Below the pieces are notes generated by a model. It searched no databases, was not told the DNA's origin, and worked only from the letters and a program-made list of their open reading frames with translations. DNA of 64,000 nt, taken from positions 16,432,424 to 16,496,423 of the forward strand of contig CM046354.1 of NCBI GenBank assembly GCA_025403435.1, read 5' to 3'. The translations under genes and the position numbers were made by a program. Positions 34,190 to 44,960 of this stretch are shown piece after piece; within the stretch, counting starts at the first letter, position 1; every line of letters begins with the position of its first letter. This DNA is from Artocarpus heterophyllus. Taxonomy: Eukaryota > Streptophyta > Magnoliopsida > Rosales > Moraceae.

Positions 34190-34670
34190 ATTTTACATAC
34201 ATTAAAAATATAATAAGTTAATGATTATGTAAGATAAAAATACAGTTTAAGAAAAAGTACTGTATAATAATACAGAAAATTATACAGCATTAGAATAATA
34301 CAGTGTAAGAAAGTACACTAATAAAGTTATGTAATACAAAAATTACACTGCAAAAGTTATATAATGTAAGCATTGGACTGTTTAAGGTTAAGCAGTACAT
34401 AAATTAGACTGTTTAAGTAAAGCAGTTTAGGAATAATACTGTTTGAAGAATATAGATGAATAAGAAATGCTGTAGCAGTATAGAAAATATACCGATAATA
34501 TAATAAAAATACTATCAGTATAAATTTAGACTGTATAAAGTTAGATAACATTGGAATTACATTATGTGATTGATGTAAATAAGTATGGAAGGTTATAGAA
34601 TCTCATGAACTGTATGAAAAAGAATACCAGTAGTATAGGAAAAATATTGTCAGTATAATTTTAGACTGTG
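34190..34670. repeat. Degenerate tandem repeat with ACTGT(A/T)TAA units
   Basis: Many loosely spaced copies of units such as AGACTGTTTAAGTAAAGCAG, TAGACTGTATAAAGTTA, ATACAGTGTAAGAAAG and TTAGACTGTGTAAAAAGT. The spacing is about 30-40 bases. It abuts the LTR-like region that follows and may belong to it. Confidence 0.5.
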
Positions 34671-34679
34671 TAAAAAGTC

Positions 34680-37600
34680 TTTGTGGGACCATGGACACCA
34701 CAACGAATGGGAAATTGCCACCAAACCCCCTTGGGTGGCACAATTACACATTGCCAAGTTAAGCTAGATGATCACAAGTGATCCAATTTGGTGGGAAATT
34801 ACCAAAATACCCCTTGAGGTGGCCAAATCAAATAATGCCAAGCTAAGCCACTTTTTTATTACAAATAATGTTAGTGATGACTCATGATGGTGAGTCATCA
34901 AATTTAGAAAGAAATCAAGTAGCATTTATCATATGATGCATGAAATAAGAACCAAAAGTAAAGGAAAAAAAATATGTTCCATATTTCTCCCAAGAAAACC
35001 GTCCCCCCCTAGGAATTCTTTCTCAAAAGCTTGATCAATTCCAAGCTCTAAATCATGCATTAAGGCAAGTTTAAGTGAAGAAGAAGAAGATTGAAGAATT
35101 TTCAAGGTAAAAAAGCTTTTCCTATTATGCCTAAGCGTTTTGTTCATGATTTGGATGGATCTTGATTGGGTCCTTATCATGGTTTTTGTGGAGAAGACAT
35201 GAAAAAGTTTTGAGCTTGGCAAAGGAGGATAAAAAAGGTTGTCAAAGTTTAGGTAAATCTCTAAACTTTTTACTTGAAAATTCATGCTAAAAATATGCAT
35301 ACCAAATGTTTGATGAAATGTTTTGGTCTATGGCATGTAAATGGATATTATGGCATGATTAGTTTATGTTCTATGATGATGGTGATGATGATGGAAAGAA
35401 GAAAAAGTAAGGTTTTGTGCAAAAGAATGAAAAGTTATTAAACTTTGCTAAAATTGTAAAGTTTAGTTAGTTTTCAAGAAGTGATAGTCTAGAGGGCCTT
35501 AGAGGCCAATTTATGTTCTAAGAAAGGTTTGGAAATTGTCAACACAATGAGAGAAACAACTTTTGTGAATAAAGTTTTATGAAATTCCAAAAGAACTAAA
35601 TTGCAAAGTTTTATAAAGTCTCGGTAGATTTGAAAATCAGCCAAAAAGTCCCCCTAAACGTTGAAATTTCAAAAAAGTTACAACACAAAAGTTGTAGAAC
35701 TCGTCAAAACTGTTAGCAAAATATGAACAGTTTTTCAAAATTCTGCTCGGTTGATAAGTTATGAATTTTATGAAAATTTAGGCATAAAATTTCAAGAAAT
35801 AAAAATGTTATGAAATGTTTGGAATTTGACCATTGTGCTTTTGTAAGTTTATGGTATAAATTGGTCGTTTTTGGTTTCGAGGGTAAAAATATAAATATTT
35901 TTATATTTTGGGCTAAAATCGTAAAATTACGTGAAAATTGGGTTTTCACTGGGAAACGTTGGTTTCCTGCACTGCTGTAGGCAACGAGTAATCATATATG
36001 CTAAATTTTAAAGGATTCAAAGTTTAGGCAGGAAAGAATAAAAAAAAAAGAGATTAAAGACAAAATGGTCATTTTATGAAAAAAAGGCCAAAACAGACCC
36101 AAAACATTTGATATTGGAAAAACACTGCTTAGTGAAATTTTTTTCGTAATATGTAAGTAATGAAATGTTAAAGTTAAGCAATGAGTTTTATAAAGCTGTG
36201 AAATTGACGAAAAACCCGCCAAGGGTAAAATCGTTATTGTTAAGAAAATGGCTAAAGCGGAGTCAAACACTCTGAACTAGCAAAATGCTCTTAGATGAAA
36301 AATGTTCCTAATATGTTAAGTAGCAAAATTGCCAGTGAGACGGGAAGTTTAACTAAGGGATGCTTAAAAACAAAGGTAACCCGGTAGGTTACAAAGTCTA
36401 GTAAAGAAGGAGGTAACTCGATGCGTTGCCGAGCTAAGCAGAAAGAATGATAACCTAGTGGTTAAATAATGAAGCAAAGGGAAAGGCAACCCAGTGGGTT
36501 ACAAAATTAAGTATAGAGACGGTAAACTGATAATAAACCAAGTTATAAAAAATGAAATAAATGTTTAATATTTACGTTTTATTATCAATCAAGTAGATTG
36601 ATAAAAAGAAAGTTAATTAATAAGTCAGTTGTCGTTTGATTAGGAGACAAGAGGCCAACTAATAAAAGGAAAAGGAACGAAATAGAGAACGCTAGAGCAT
36701 AGTCTAGGTAAGTTCAGACCTCACCTACGGTATAAAGTAAATAGTTCTCAAATGTTTATATATATGTTTGCAATTGTTATACAAGTTGTTTTTAAAAGTA
36801 TGTTTGCCTTTATTATGCAAAAAGTTTTATAGTTTAAATTAAGATTTGCAATGTATTTACAACTATTATGTTGAAGCATGATTGCATTTGATGTGTATAA
36901 AGTTTTGAAAGATCAAGTAAAAGTTTGCAATGTATTTGCAAAAAAATATGTTTAAAGTATGTTTGCACTTTGTTAATGCATAATATTTTACAGTTTAAAT
37001 AATTAGTTTTATGTTGCATTTGTTATGCAATAACTTTCAAAGAGAACAATTATAATTTGCAAATGTGTTTGCATATAATGTGTTAGCATATGAAATGCTC
37101 ACTAACATTAAAAAGAAGGTAAAGTAAAGACGATAAAAGAAAGTATTGTACCAGCCTCCTTGTCATGAGGTACTGAAAGTAAAGTTAAAGTTTGACCTCC
37201 TAGATGTGAGGTACATGACCTCGGTATTCGATGGTCTTAAGTCTTCCACAAGGGAAGCATCATGTTTATGATCTTATGATTAAAGATGTTGGTACGAATA
37301 CTAAAGGTTATAAGATAAAAAAAGTTAAGGAACAAGAATAAAGGTTAAAAAAGAAAGGAATGTTTAAGTTTATAGAATGTTCATAAAATGCTCATAATTG
37401 AAGTTCATAATTGAGCATAATTAGAATCATACATTATGAATTTGCTTGTATTCCTTATTATAAAATATTTACGTTAAATGCTTATGAAAAACAATCTAAG
37501 GAATGTTTATGTTAAGTGTTTATGAAAACATTTTCATGGTTACAAGAAAAGGTTTATAAATGACGTTTTATGAAAAGCATTCTGAGTGTTGCTGCATGTT

Positions 37601-37770
37601 AAATGTTTTATGAAAAACGTTTATGAAAAATGTTTTAGAAATGTTTTATGAAAAATGTTTATAAAAAACGTTTTTAGAAATATTTACGAAGAACGTTTAT
37701 GAAAAATGTTATAAGAGAAAGGTTTTTATGAGAAAAGTTTTTAAAGCATATTTGCATATTTTTGAGGTTT
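34680..37770 (+). mobile_element. Degenerate Gypsy-like LTR region
   Basis: The order of blocks resembles that of plant chromovirus LTRs as I recall them. A pair of imperfect repeats GGGAAATTrCCAmmAAmCCC...CTTGrGGTGGC (34710 and 34790) is followed by AAGCCACTTTT. Then comes a leader with GAATTTTCAAGGTAA (35096), TAAGTTCAGACCTCACCTAC (36706), and GACCTCGGTATTCGATGGTC followed by TTCCACAAGGGAAGCATCAT (37210-37263). No terminal TG/CA pair with target duplication was found, so boundaries are approximate. Minus frames at 34929-35300, 35713-35949 and 36001-36270 are not conserved proteins that I know. Confidence 0.45.
37460..37745. repeat. Short tandem array, TTTATGAAAAACG units
   Basis: Repeated, slightly varied copies of TTTATGAAAAACGT and TTATGAAAAATGTT over about 280 bp. 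The array lies at the distal end of the LTR-like region. Confidence 0.75.
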
Positions 37771-38440
37771 TCCTTAGTATTTGTAACTTTTAAAATTTCA
37801 AAATATGTTTTGGGTATCAAAAAAATCAATAATAATTTTTTAAAAAATTTGGTATATAAAAAAAGGGATCCATATAATATTAGGTTTTTAATTACTTTTT
37901 TTGTGTTTTAATCATCAATAAAGAATATTTTTATTATAGTTTTTTTTTAAAAAAATTTTTGGTTATTTTTATAAGTAGGATTACTAAAATATCCCCAATT
38001 TTAAAATTATTTGTCATTTTTTCATTAAAATTATTACAGAAAGATTGCTTTTGTTAATGGTTTATATTTCAGAGGGAACAGATATTAAATTTTAAAATCC
38101 CCCAGGGGGGAGGGAGTATGTGGAGCCAAATGTTACAAGAGCTATAGTTTAGGGAGATGTTTTATAATCAATCCAAAATAGTATATGTCTTATTAGCTTG
38201 ATGGGGAAGGGGTGCCTCTTAAAGAGGATGGCCCTACCAAGGGGCTCTTTACATATTGCTATAAAAATACTTTGGATTGATTCATGTCATACAAAAAAAT
38301 GATTGCACAAAATGTCATGCCATATCATCACATATATTTGAAAAAAATCAAATATACCCTCATTGTTCAATTTACATTCATGTAGCAAATGTCATATTTA
38401 CATGATAATGTTCTAATTACTAGCATAACAGGTTCCTTTT
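37771..38440. other. Intergenic; polypurine-like tract and inverted pair
   Basis: CAGGGGGGAGGGAGTATGTG at about 38104-38123 looks like a retroelement polypurine tract, but nothing on either side confirms it. TAATCAATCCAAAATAGTAT (about 38164) and its partial complement ACTTTGGATTGATTCATG (about 38270) form an inverted pair that may be a small element. Part of this recurs near 38890-38990 (AAATCAATCC, CTCCCCATGAAG). Confidence 0.35.
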
Positions 38441-38444
38441 TTTT

Positions 38445-38805
38445 TTTAGTCGTAAATGAATTATTTACTATGTAAATGTATCATTTATCAATACTATTCA
38501 ATCTATTTGACTTATATATAAGAGCATCTAGATATCATTTATAAGTTGTAAATTCATCATTTTCCAATAATATTCAATATGTTTGACTTATATATAAGAA
38601 CATGTAAATATCATGTGTAAGTTGTAAATGAGTCATTTAGCATGTAAATGTAGCATTTACCAATAATATTTAATTTGTTTGACTCACATAGGAATAGGTA
38701 AACAACATATTTATATGGTAAATGTTCTATTTAACAACATAACAAGATTTGTTTTTCCAGTTGTAAATGCATCATTTACCATGTAAATGTAACATTTACT
38801 AAGAT
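38445..38805. repeat. Minisatellite-like array with TTGTAAATG..TCATTTA units
   Basis: Three to four diverged units, each with GTTGTAAATkmaTCATTTa, ATGTAAATGTAnCATTTA, CCAATAmTATTcAATnTGTT and TGACTTATATATAAGA. Unit length is about 75-115 bp. Palindromic ATTTACnnGTAAAT motifs recur. No gene. Confidence 0.6.
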
Positions 38806-39046
38806 CTAATATGAGGGTATATTGGTCAGGACATTAAATTATAATTATGCCATTGTGGCATATTTTTAAATAGCTTTTGAGTTGGTGACATAAATCAATC
38901 CAGTAGAAAATTATGTGGCATGTAGTATAAGTATCTCCCCATGAAGCCTTCTGTGAGAGGCTCGGGCCCTTGCCCCCTTCAAACAGAATTTTAATGATCT
39001 ATGCTCAATCTACGTCTTTATGCTCAATCAAATAACTTTGGTTCTT

Positions 39047-40494
39047 AGGTAAATTGTTCAATTAGTCCCTAACCTCTCATAAAAGTGAGATTTTAGTTTC
39101 TAACCTTTTTTTTTACCAAACCGAGCTAACCTTTCATTTAAGTTGCCAAGGAACTAATTTAACGGTCAAATTGTTAGGTTTGATTGTTAGAAATAGTTGA
39201 ACATCTTTTTTTAATTGAAATTACCAAATTACCTTTCAAATTAATAAAAATTAAATTAAAAAATTAAAAAAATTCAAGAAATAAAACAAACAATAAAAAC
39301 AAAAAAATGAACTACAACTTTAGATCTTCAAACTAACAAACCCATCTCTTCAACTCCACCTCAAAAAATGAAAGGAAAAAAACATGAAAAAAGCAAAAAA
39401 AAAAAAGAAAAAAAGAAGCTAGAAAAAAGGAAAACCTAAACAAAAACCCAAATCAAGCTTGCCTCAAACCCAGATTCAACAGCATTCAATCACTAAGCAA
39501 GAAAATGTCAGATACTAATTTTTTTAACATAAAGATTCTACTATTTCTATTTCAATTCGATTTAACAATCACTAAGTAATGACCTTGGTCTTCCTCCGCC
39601 CATGTTGTCCACAACTTCACTAGCTGCGCAGTCGATTGCTCCTCCTCCTTTGAGCCCTTGCTCGACTTTCGTTTTGCTTTTAGACTAACCTTAGATGCTA
39701 TTGGAGAAAGCTTTCACTTTTTGAATCTTGTCTTTTCTTTCTCTCACCACAAGTTAAAACCCTAACAACTGAGATTTTCAATTTGATCAAATATTTCATA
39801 AAAAATTAAAAATGATTGATTTTTTTTTCAAGAAAAGAAAAAAAGAAAAAAAAAGATCTTAGATTTGAGACGAAGGGGTATCTCATCGGCATGAGACCAA
39901 GTCGGCCGCTGTGCCACCGTCGTGGTATCCCAGACGTGAGCTCGTTGTTTTATGGGCCCAGTGGTCTACGAGAGCCTAGCTCATTGCTCCACTTTCTCCC
40001 CCCAAATCGCACCAACCACTGCAAAAGCTTCACAGCTCCATTTTCTCTTTCTCTTCTGGCGAATGTCCCTCCTTGGCAACGGGACGGAGTTTTGTCCCTT
40101 TTCTCTAAAGAAGTCGACCTCAATAGAGAGTATTCTTGATTTTCTTTTGATATGAAGAGTGTTCTTAATTTGTTTGTTTTTTTCCTTTCTAAAAAGTTTT
40201 TTTTTGGTTTTATTGTTTTTGCTGATTTCTTTTTTTTATTTTTTACATTTTAATTTTAATTTTGTTAAAAAATATTATTTAATTTTTAATTTCTTAAGAC
40301 AAATATTAAGTGTTTTACCAAAACATCCTTATTAAAGAAGTCCTGTACACCTCACGTGACCCTTTTTTAACAAAAGTTGGTTAAATTGATCCCTCAATAA
40401 CTTAAATGAAAGGTTGGTCAGTTTGGTAAAAAAAAAATTGGAGAGTAAAATCTCACTTTTGTGAAAGGTTTGAGACTAATTGAGCAATTTACCC
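39047..40494. mobile_element. Mutator-like non-autonomous element with GC-rich interior
   Basis: The left end AGGTAAATTGTTCAATTAGT and the complement of the right end, GGGTAAATTGCTCAATTAGT, are inverted repeats. The pairing runs on through GTGAGATTTT and ACCAAACyGA for about 150 bp. The 9 bp outside match at six positions (TTGGTTCTT against TTAATTGTT), a decayed target duplication. The interior (39580-40130) is GC-richer and holds the 107-codon plus frame 39816-40139, of unknown function. No transposase. Confidence 0.65.
39816..40139 (+). other. Open frame in Mutator-like interior, duplicated at 44277
   Basis: 107 codons. After a Lys-rich low-complexity start comes a stretch beginning LRFETKGYLIGMRPSRPLCH. 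I do not recognise it. The copy at 44277-44573 keeps the same peptide for about 93 residues and then shifts frame at a T run. The identity reflects the recent duplication and is no sign of selection. A captured gene fragment or chance frame are both possible. Confidence 0.25.
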
Positions 40495-41330
40495 TTAATT
40501 GTTTCACGCTAATTGTATTGTAACAAACAAGTGACATGAACCCTATGGTCTACGTACATACCTTTACACCACACTTAAAAGAAAACACAATATGTAGGTT
40601 ATTTCGATGTCGTTTTGATACATGGAGATCAACTAGTAACGACGAGAAAAGGCTCAACAACTCAGCATGCACGAAGAAGAGTGACAAGGTGATAATGAAA
40701 GAAGACAATCACGTGATTTCTTATCTTCAAGGACTTAAGTAGATAAATAACCTATTTAATATAAATTGCACACAAACAAATAGGAAAAACCTCGAAGATT
40801 GAAAAACTTGACTATTCCAAGAAAGGAAATACGATAATTTCTACATTTATTATTAATTTGTTGTATTTATCACATTAGAGGGCTATAAAGGGATTAGACA
40901 CCAAAAATATACAAAGTCCATTCTATGCAAACTACACTATGGACGCTTTTGAGAATGAAAACCGTCCCTTTCTCAAACTCTTTAATGGACATGGCTCTTA
41001 ATTACGTGTTTATTATTACTTTTCCACATTAAATTCATCATTCAACGTGAGTGGATTAACTCAATGAGTTGACGAATTTCCACCGTGATATAAATACAAT
41101 ATACATATTGTACATGTATATATATTACACATGCATGTATGTAAGTATGCATACGTGCTTGTACAGAGGTGTGTGAATGTTTAGAAGAGCATGTAGATCT
41201 AATTGGTCTTTATTGAGGAAAAGCGATGCATTCAATTGCATTAAATAAATTGGAACATAAACGTTTGAATTCCTTAAATAGTGACGTTAACCCTTTACTC
41301 GAAATTATGACATACAGGATGCTTGTTTAA
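40495..41330. other. Intergenic sequence between the two elements in copy 1
   Basis: AT-rich with a short plus frame at 40536-40742 (68 codons, no known motif), repeated at 45002-45208 in copy 2. TATATACATATTGTACATGT-type repeats occur near 41090-41150. Confidence 0.4.
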
Positions 41331-41332
41331 CA

Positions 41333-43748
41333 ATGTTTTATTAAAAACTGTCGTATTAAAGGGGAAAAATTGCAGCAGTATGCAGAAAACATCGAAAATT
41401 GTTGTAGAAACTAAAGTTATCATGGCGGTTTTCATTTCAAGCTTACATGACTGTTTTTGCTTAAAACCATCATGTAAGCTTTAACCTTACATGATGATTT
41501 ATGATATAAATCATCATGTAAAATTAGGGTTTTTGACTACTTTCCAATACTAAAAACTATCGTAAAAGGTGATGTTATTAACTCCCACCTAGATTTTAAA
41601 TGCCTTTCTCTCCAACGGAGCTATATATTCGAATAGTACTCAAACTGTCTCTTTATTGACTATTTGCATGACTATCAAGTCCCCACCCACCCCCCCCTCC
41701 CCTAATGATTTCGACTCCACCGTTGCAGTCTCTCGCTCTTGAGTTGTTTGCTATCACCAACTTTCGTTTGAACCTACATTCTCTCTCCACCTCTGACGTG
41801 TTGCCCATCTTGAACGCTCCGTCTCACTACTGTCTCTCCGCCTCCAATCATGTCGCCGTTGTCATACTCTGCTTGGTACTTATAGAATCTTTGAGTTTAG
41901 TTTATTGATTTGTTTTTAATTTTGTTTGTATTTATTATATAGTTTTAGTTTTACTTATTTGGGGTTCACATGTACTCGGTTTATTTTATTGTTTTGTTTT
42001 CTTATAATTTTTGTTTTTATTTATTATTTAGTTTTATTTATTTATGTTTTGTGTGAATTTAGGGTTTACGTGAATTAATTATATTTAGTTGCATAGTTTT
42101 AATTTTAATTATATAGGGATTTTAGTTTTAGTTTTAGTTCTAAAACAAATAAAATTTTAATTACTTTTTATACCAATTCTCTTAGCATTGTTACTATATG
42201 TGATTGCGTGATTTTTTTTTTTTTTTTTTGCTAAAATGTGTTTGTGTGAATTAACTTTGTTACTTAGTGTGTTAATTAGTTTTAGTTTTGTCACTTAGTT
42301 CATTTTAATTTTAGGTTTTTGAAGGCGTTTTCAAAGCATTGTTAGTTAAAAAACTAAGTGTTAGCATTATTAGTTTTCTAGGCATTGTTAGTTAAGGCAT
42401 TAAGTGTCAGCAATGTTAGTTTTCAAGACAATGTTAGTTAATGAACAAAATGTTAGCATTATTAGTTTTTTAGGTGTTGTTGGTTAAGGTAAGTGTTAGC
42501 ATTGCCAGTTTTCAAGGCATTGTTAGTTAAGGCATTAAGTGTTCTTTTTTTTTTTTTTTTAATATGTAATTTAGATTAGTTTATCATTTTTGTTACATGT
42601 TGGTTTTGTGGTTTCTATGTTAATTAGTATCTCTGTTAGTTATGTTAACATTTGTTTTGTTTTATTAAAAATAAATTAATAATTTGTAGTTAATTTGTTT
42701 ATGTGTTTAGTTGATTAGTTTTAGTGTATTAGTTTATGTTTAATATTATTAGTTTGTTCATTTATGCTTTAAGTTTGTGAGATTGTTGTGGTGATACTAA
42801 TTTGGTGTATGTGATTGTTGTTTTGAATATGAGATTGTTTTGGACGAGTATTTGGTTTAAATTAGGTAGAAACGTCACAAGGGAAAAATGAGAAGTATAT
42901 TTTGTCTTCCTCCTAACATGGATAGGGAAAAAAGTAAGAAAAGCCTCAAGAAGAACTGATTTCAATCCCAGAGTTGTGATTTTTGTTTTGTTTTGTTTTG
43001 TTTTTTTCTAAATTACGATTTGATATATATTACATTATTGTGTTTGATTTTTTTTTTTTGTTTTGACAAATCATTACAACCCTCAATGAATGAAAGGTTA
43101 GAGTGGGAGTTGGTGTAACAATGCGACCAAACGGACAAATGGTTTATTTCCCCCCCCCCCCCCCCGCTAGTGTCCCAAGCAACCCAGCAACATTGAATTT
43201 GGTTATTTTATTTTTTGTTACATACGGGATATAATTTTTATTAATAACGGTATAGTCGCGCTTTCAAAAAAAGGAATTTTATATAAGTGATGATTTAGAA
43301 TAGGTTAGAATTGAGTGAATAAATTGTTTAAGTAAGGTTTTTTAAATTTATATATTAGACTAGAAATTTTGTGTATTTGACTATTTTGTAAATTTTTTTA
43401 AAGTCAAATGTAGTTATATGATTTTACAATTAGGGCCTTGTATTAATGGATAATACGGGGGACTGGTCATTCTATTGAAAATCAAAAAATTTTGCTATTT
43501 TTAATGCTCTTAACCAGTTTTCCATGATGGTTTTAGAGAAAAAAAAAATGTTGTGGAAATGTTACCTTACAGGACAGTTTCTCATAAAAACAGTCACGAA
43601 GTTAAAAAGGACCAAGCTTACATGATGATTTTTTATAAAAACTGTCATGTAAGCTTTCTTTTTTACAGCGGTTTTTCTTCAAAACCCTTGGGGTAGCTTC
43701 CCAAAAATAACATAGATTCCCACAAAAAATGCAACATTTCACGACAGT
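41333..43748. mobile_element. CACTA-like element, copy 1, right end missing
   Basis: Same sequence as the element described at 45799-48304, but cut by the duplication junction before its right terminus. It carries the left subterminal motifs (AAAACTGTCGT at about 41345, CTTACATGAC and ATCATGTAAG at 41440-41520) and the right subterminal ones (ACGACAGTTT and TGTCATGTAAG near 43570-43660). Confidence 0.55.
42300..42550. repeat. Tandem repeat, GCATTGTTAGTTAAGGCATT units
   Basis: About five imperfect units built from GCATTGTTAGTTAAGGCATT, AAGTGTTAGCATTATTAG and TTTTCTAGGC. The same array is present in copy 2 at about 46760-47000. It lies in the interior of the CACTA-like element. Confidence 0.8.
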
Positions 43749-44960
43749 AACAATAAAAACAAAAAAAATGAAGTACAACATTAGATCATCAAACTAACAA
43801 ACCCATCTTTTCAACTCCACCTCAAAAAATGAAAGGAAAAAAACATGAAAAAAGCAAAAAAAAAAAAGAAAAAAAGAAGCTAGAAAAAAGGAAAACCTAA
43901 ACAAAAACCCAAATCAAGCTTGCCTCAAACCCAGATTCAACAGCATTCAATCACTAAGCAAGAAAATGTCAGATACTAATTTTTTTAACATAAAGATTCT
44001 ACTATTTCTATTTCAATTCGATTTAACAATCACTAAGTAATGACCTTGGTCTTCCTCCGCCCATGTTGTCCACTCCTTCACTAGCTGTGCAGTCGATTGC
44101 TCCTCATGCTTTGAGCCCTTGCTCGACTTTCGTTTTGCTTTTAGACTAACCTTAGATGCTATTGGAGAAAGCTTTCACTTTTTGAATCTTGTCTTTTCTT
44201 TCTCTCACCACAAGTTAAAACCCTAACAACTGAGATTTTCAATTTGATCAAATATTTCATAAAAAATTAAAAATGATTGATTTTTTTTTCAAGAAAAGAA
44301 AAAAAGAAAAAAAAAGATCTTAGATTTGAGACGAAGGGGTATCTCATCGGCATGAGACCAAGTCGGCCGCTGTGCCACCGTCGTGGTATCCCAGACGTGA
44401 GCTCGTTGTTTTATGGGCCCAGTGGTCTACGAGAGCCTAGCTCATTGCTCCACTTTCTCCCCCCAAATCGCACCAACCACTGCAAAAGCTTCACAGCTCC
44501 ATTTTCTCTTTCTCTTCTGGCGAATGTCCCTCCTTGGCAACGGGACGGAGTTTTGTCCTTTTTTTTCCTCTGAAGAAGTCCACCTCAATGGAGAGTATTC
44601 TTAATTTTCTTTTGATATGAAGAGTGTTCTTAATTTGTTTGTTTTTTTCCTTTCTAAAAAGTTTTTTTTTGGTTTTATTGTTTTTGCTAATTTCTTTTTT
44701 TATTTTTTACATTTTAATTTTAACTTTTGTTAAAGAAATATAATTTAATGTTTAATTTTTTAAAAAGAATATTAACTATTTTACTAAAACATCCTTATTA
44801 AAGAAGTCCTGTACACCTCACGTGACCCTTTTTTAACAAAAGTTGGTTAAATTGATCCCTCAATAACTTAAATGAAAGGTTGGTCAGTTTGGTAAAAAAA
44901 AAATTGGAGAGTAAAATCTCACTTTTGTGAAAGGTTTGAGACTAATTGAGCAATTTACCC
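43749..44960. mobile_element. Mutator-like element, truncated second copy
   Basis: Lacks the first 242 bp, including the left inverted repeat, but keeps the right end (GAGCAATTTACCC). The truncation comes from the duplication breakpoint. It contains frame 44277-44573. Confidence 0.7.

Larger units (their letters stand above)
39289..43748. repeat. Tandem segmental duplication, copy 1 (4460 bp)
   Basis: This block repeats head to tail as 43749-48197 with only scattered substitutions and small indels. The unit starts inside the Mutator-like element, at AACAATAAAAAC, and stops inside the subterminal region of a CACTA-like element, at CACGACAGT. The junction at 43748/43749 therefore joins two transposon interiors. 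Copy 1 differs from copy 2 by homopolymer lengths (for instance a run of about 16 C near 43150) and point changes. Confidence 0.9.
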
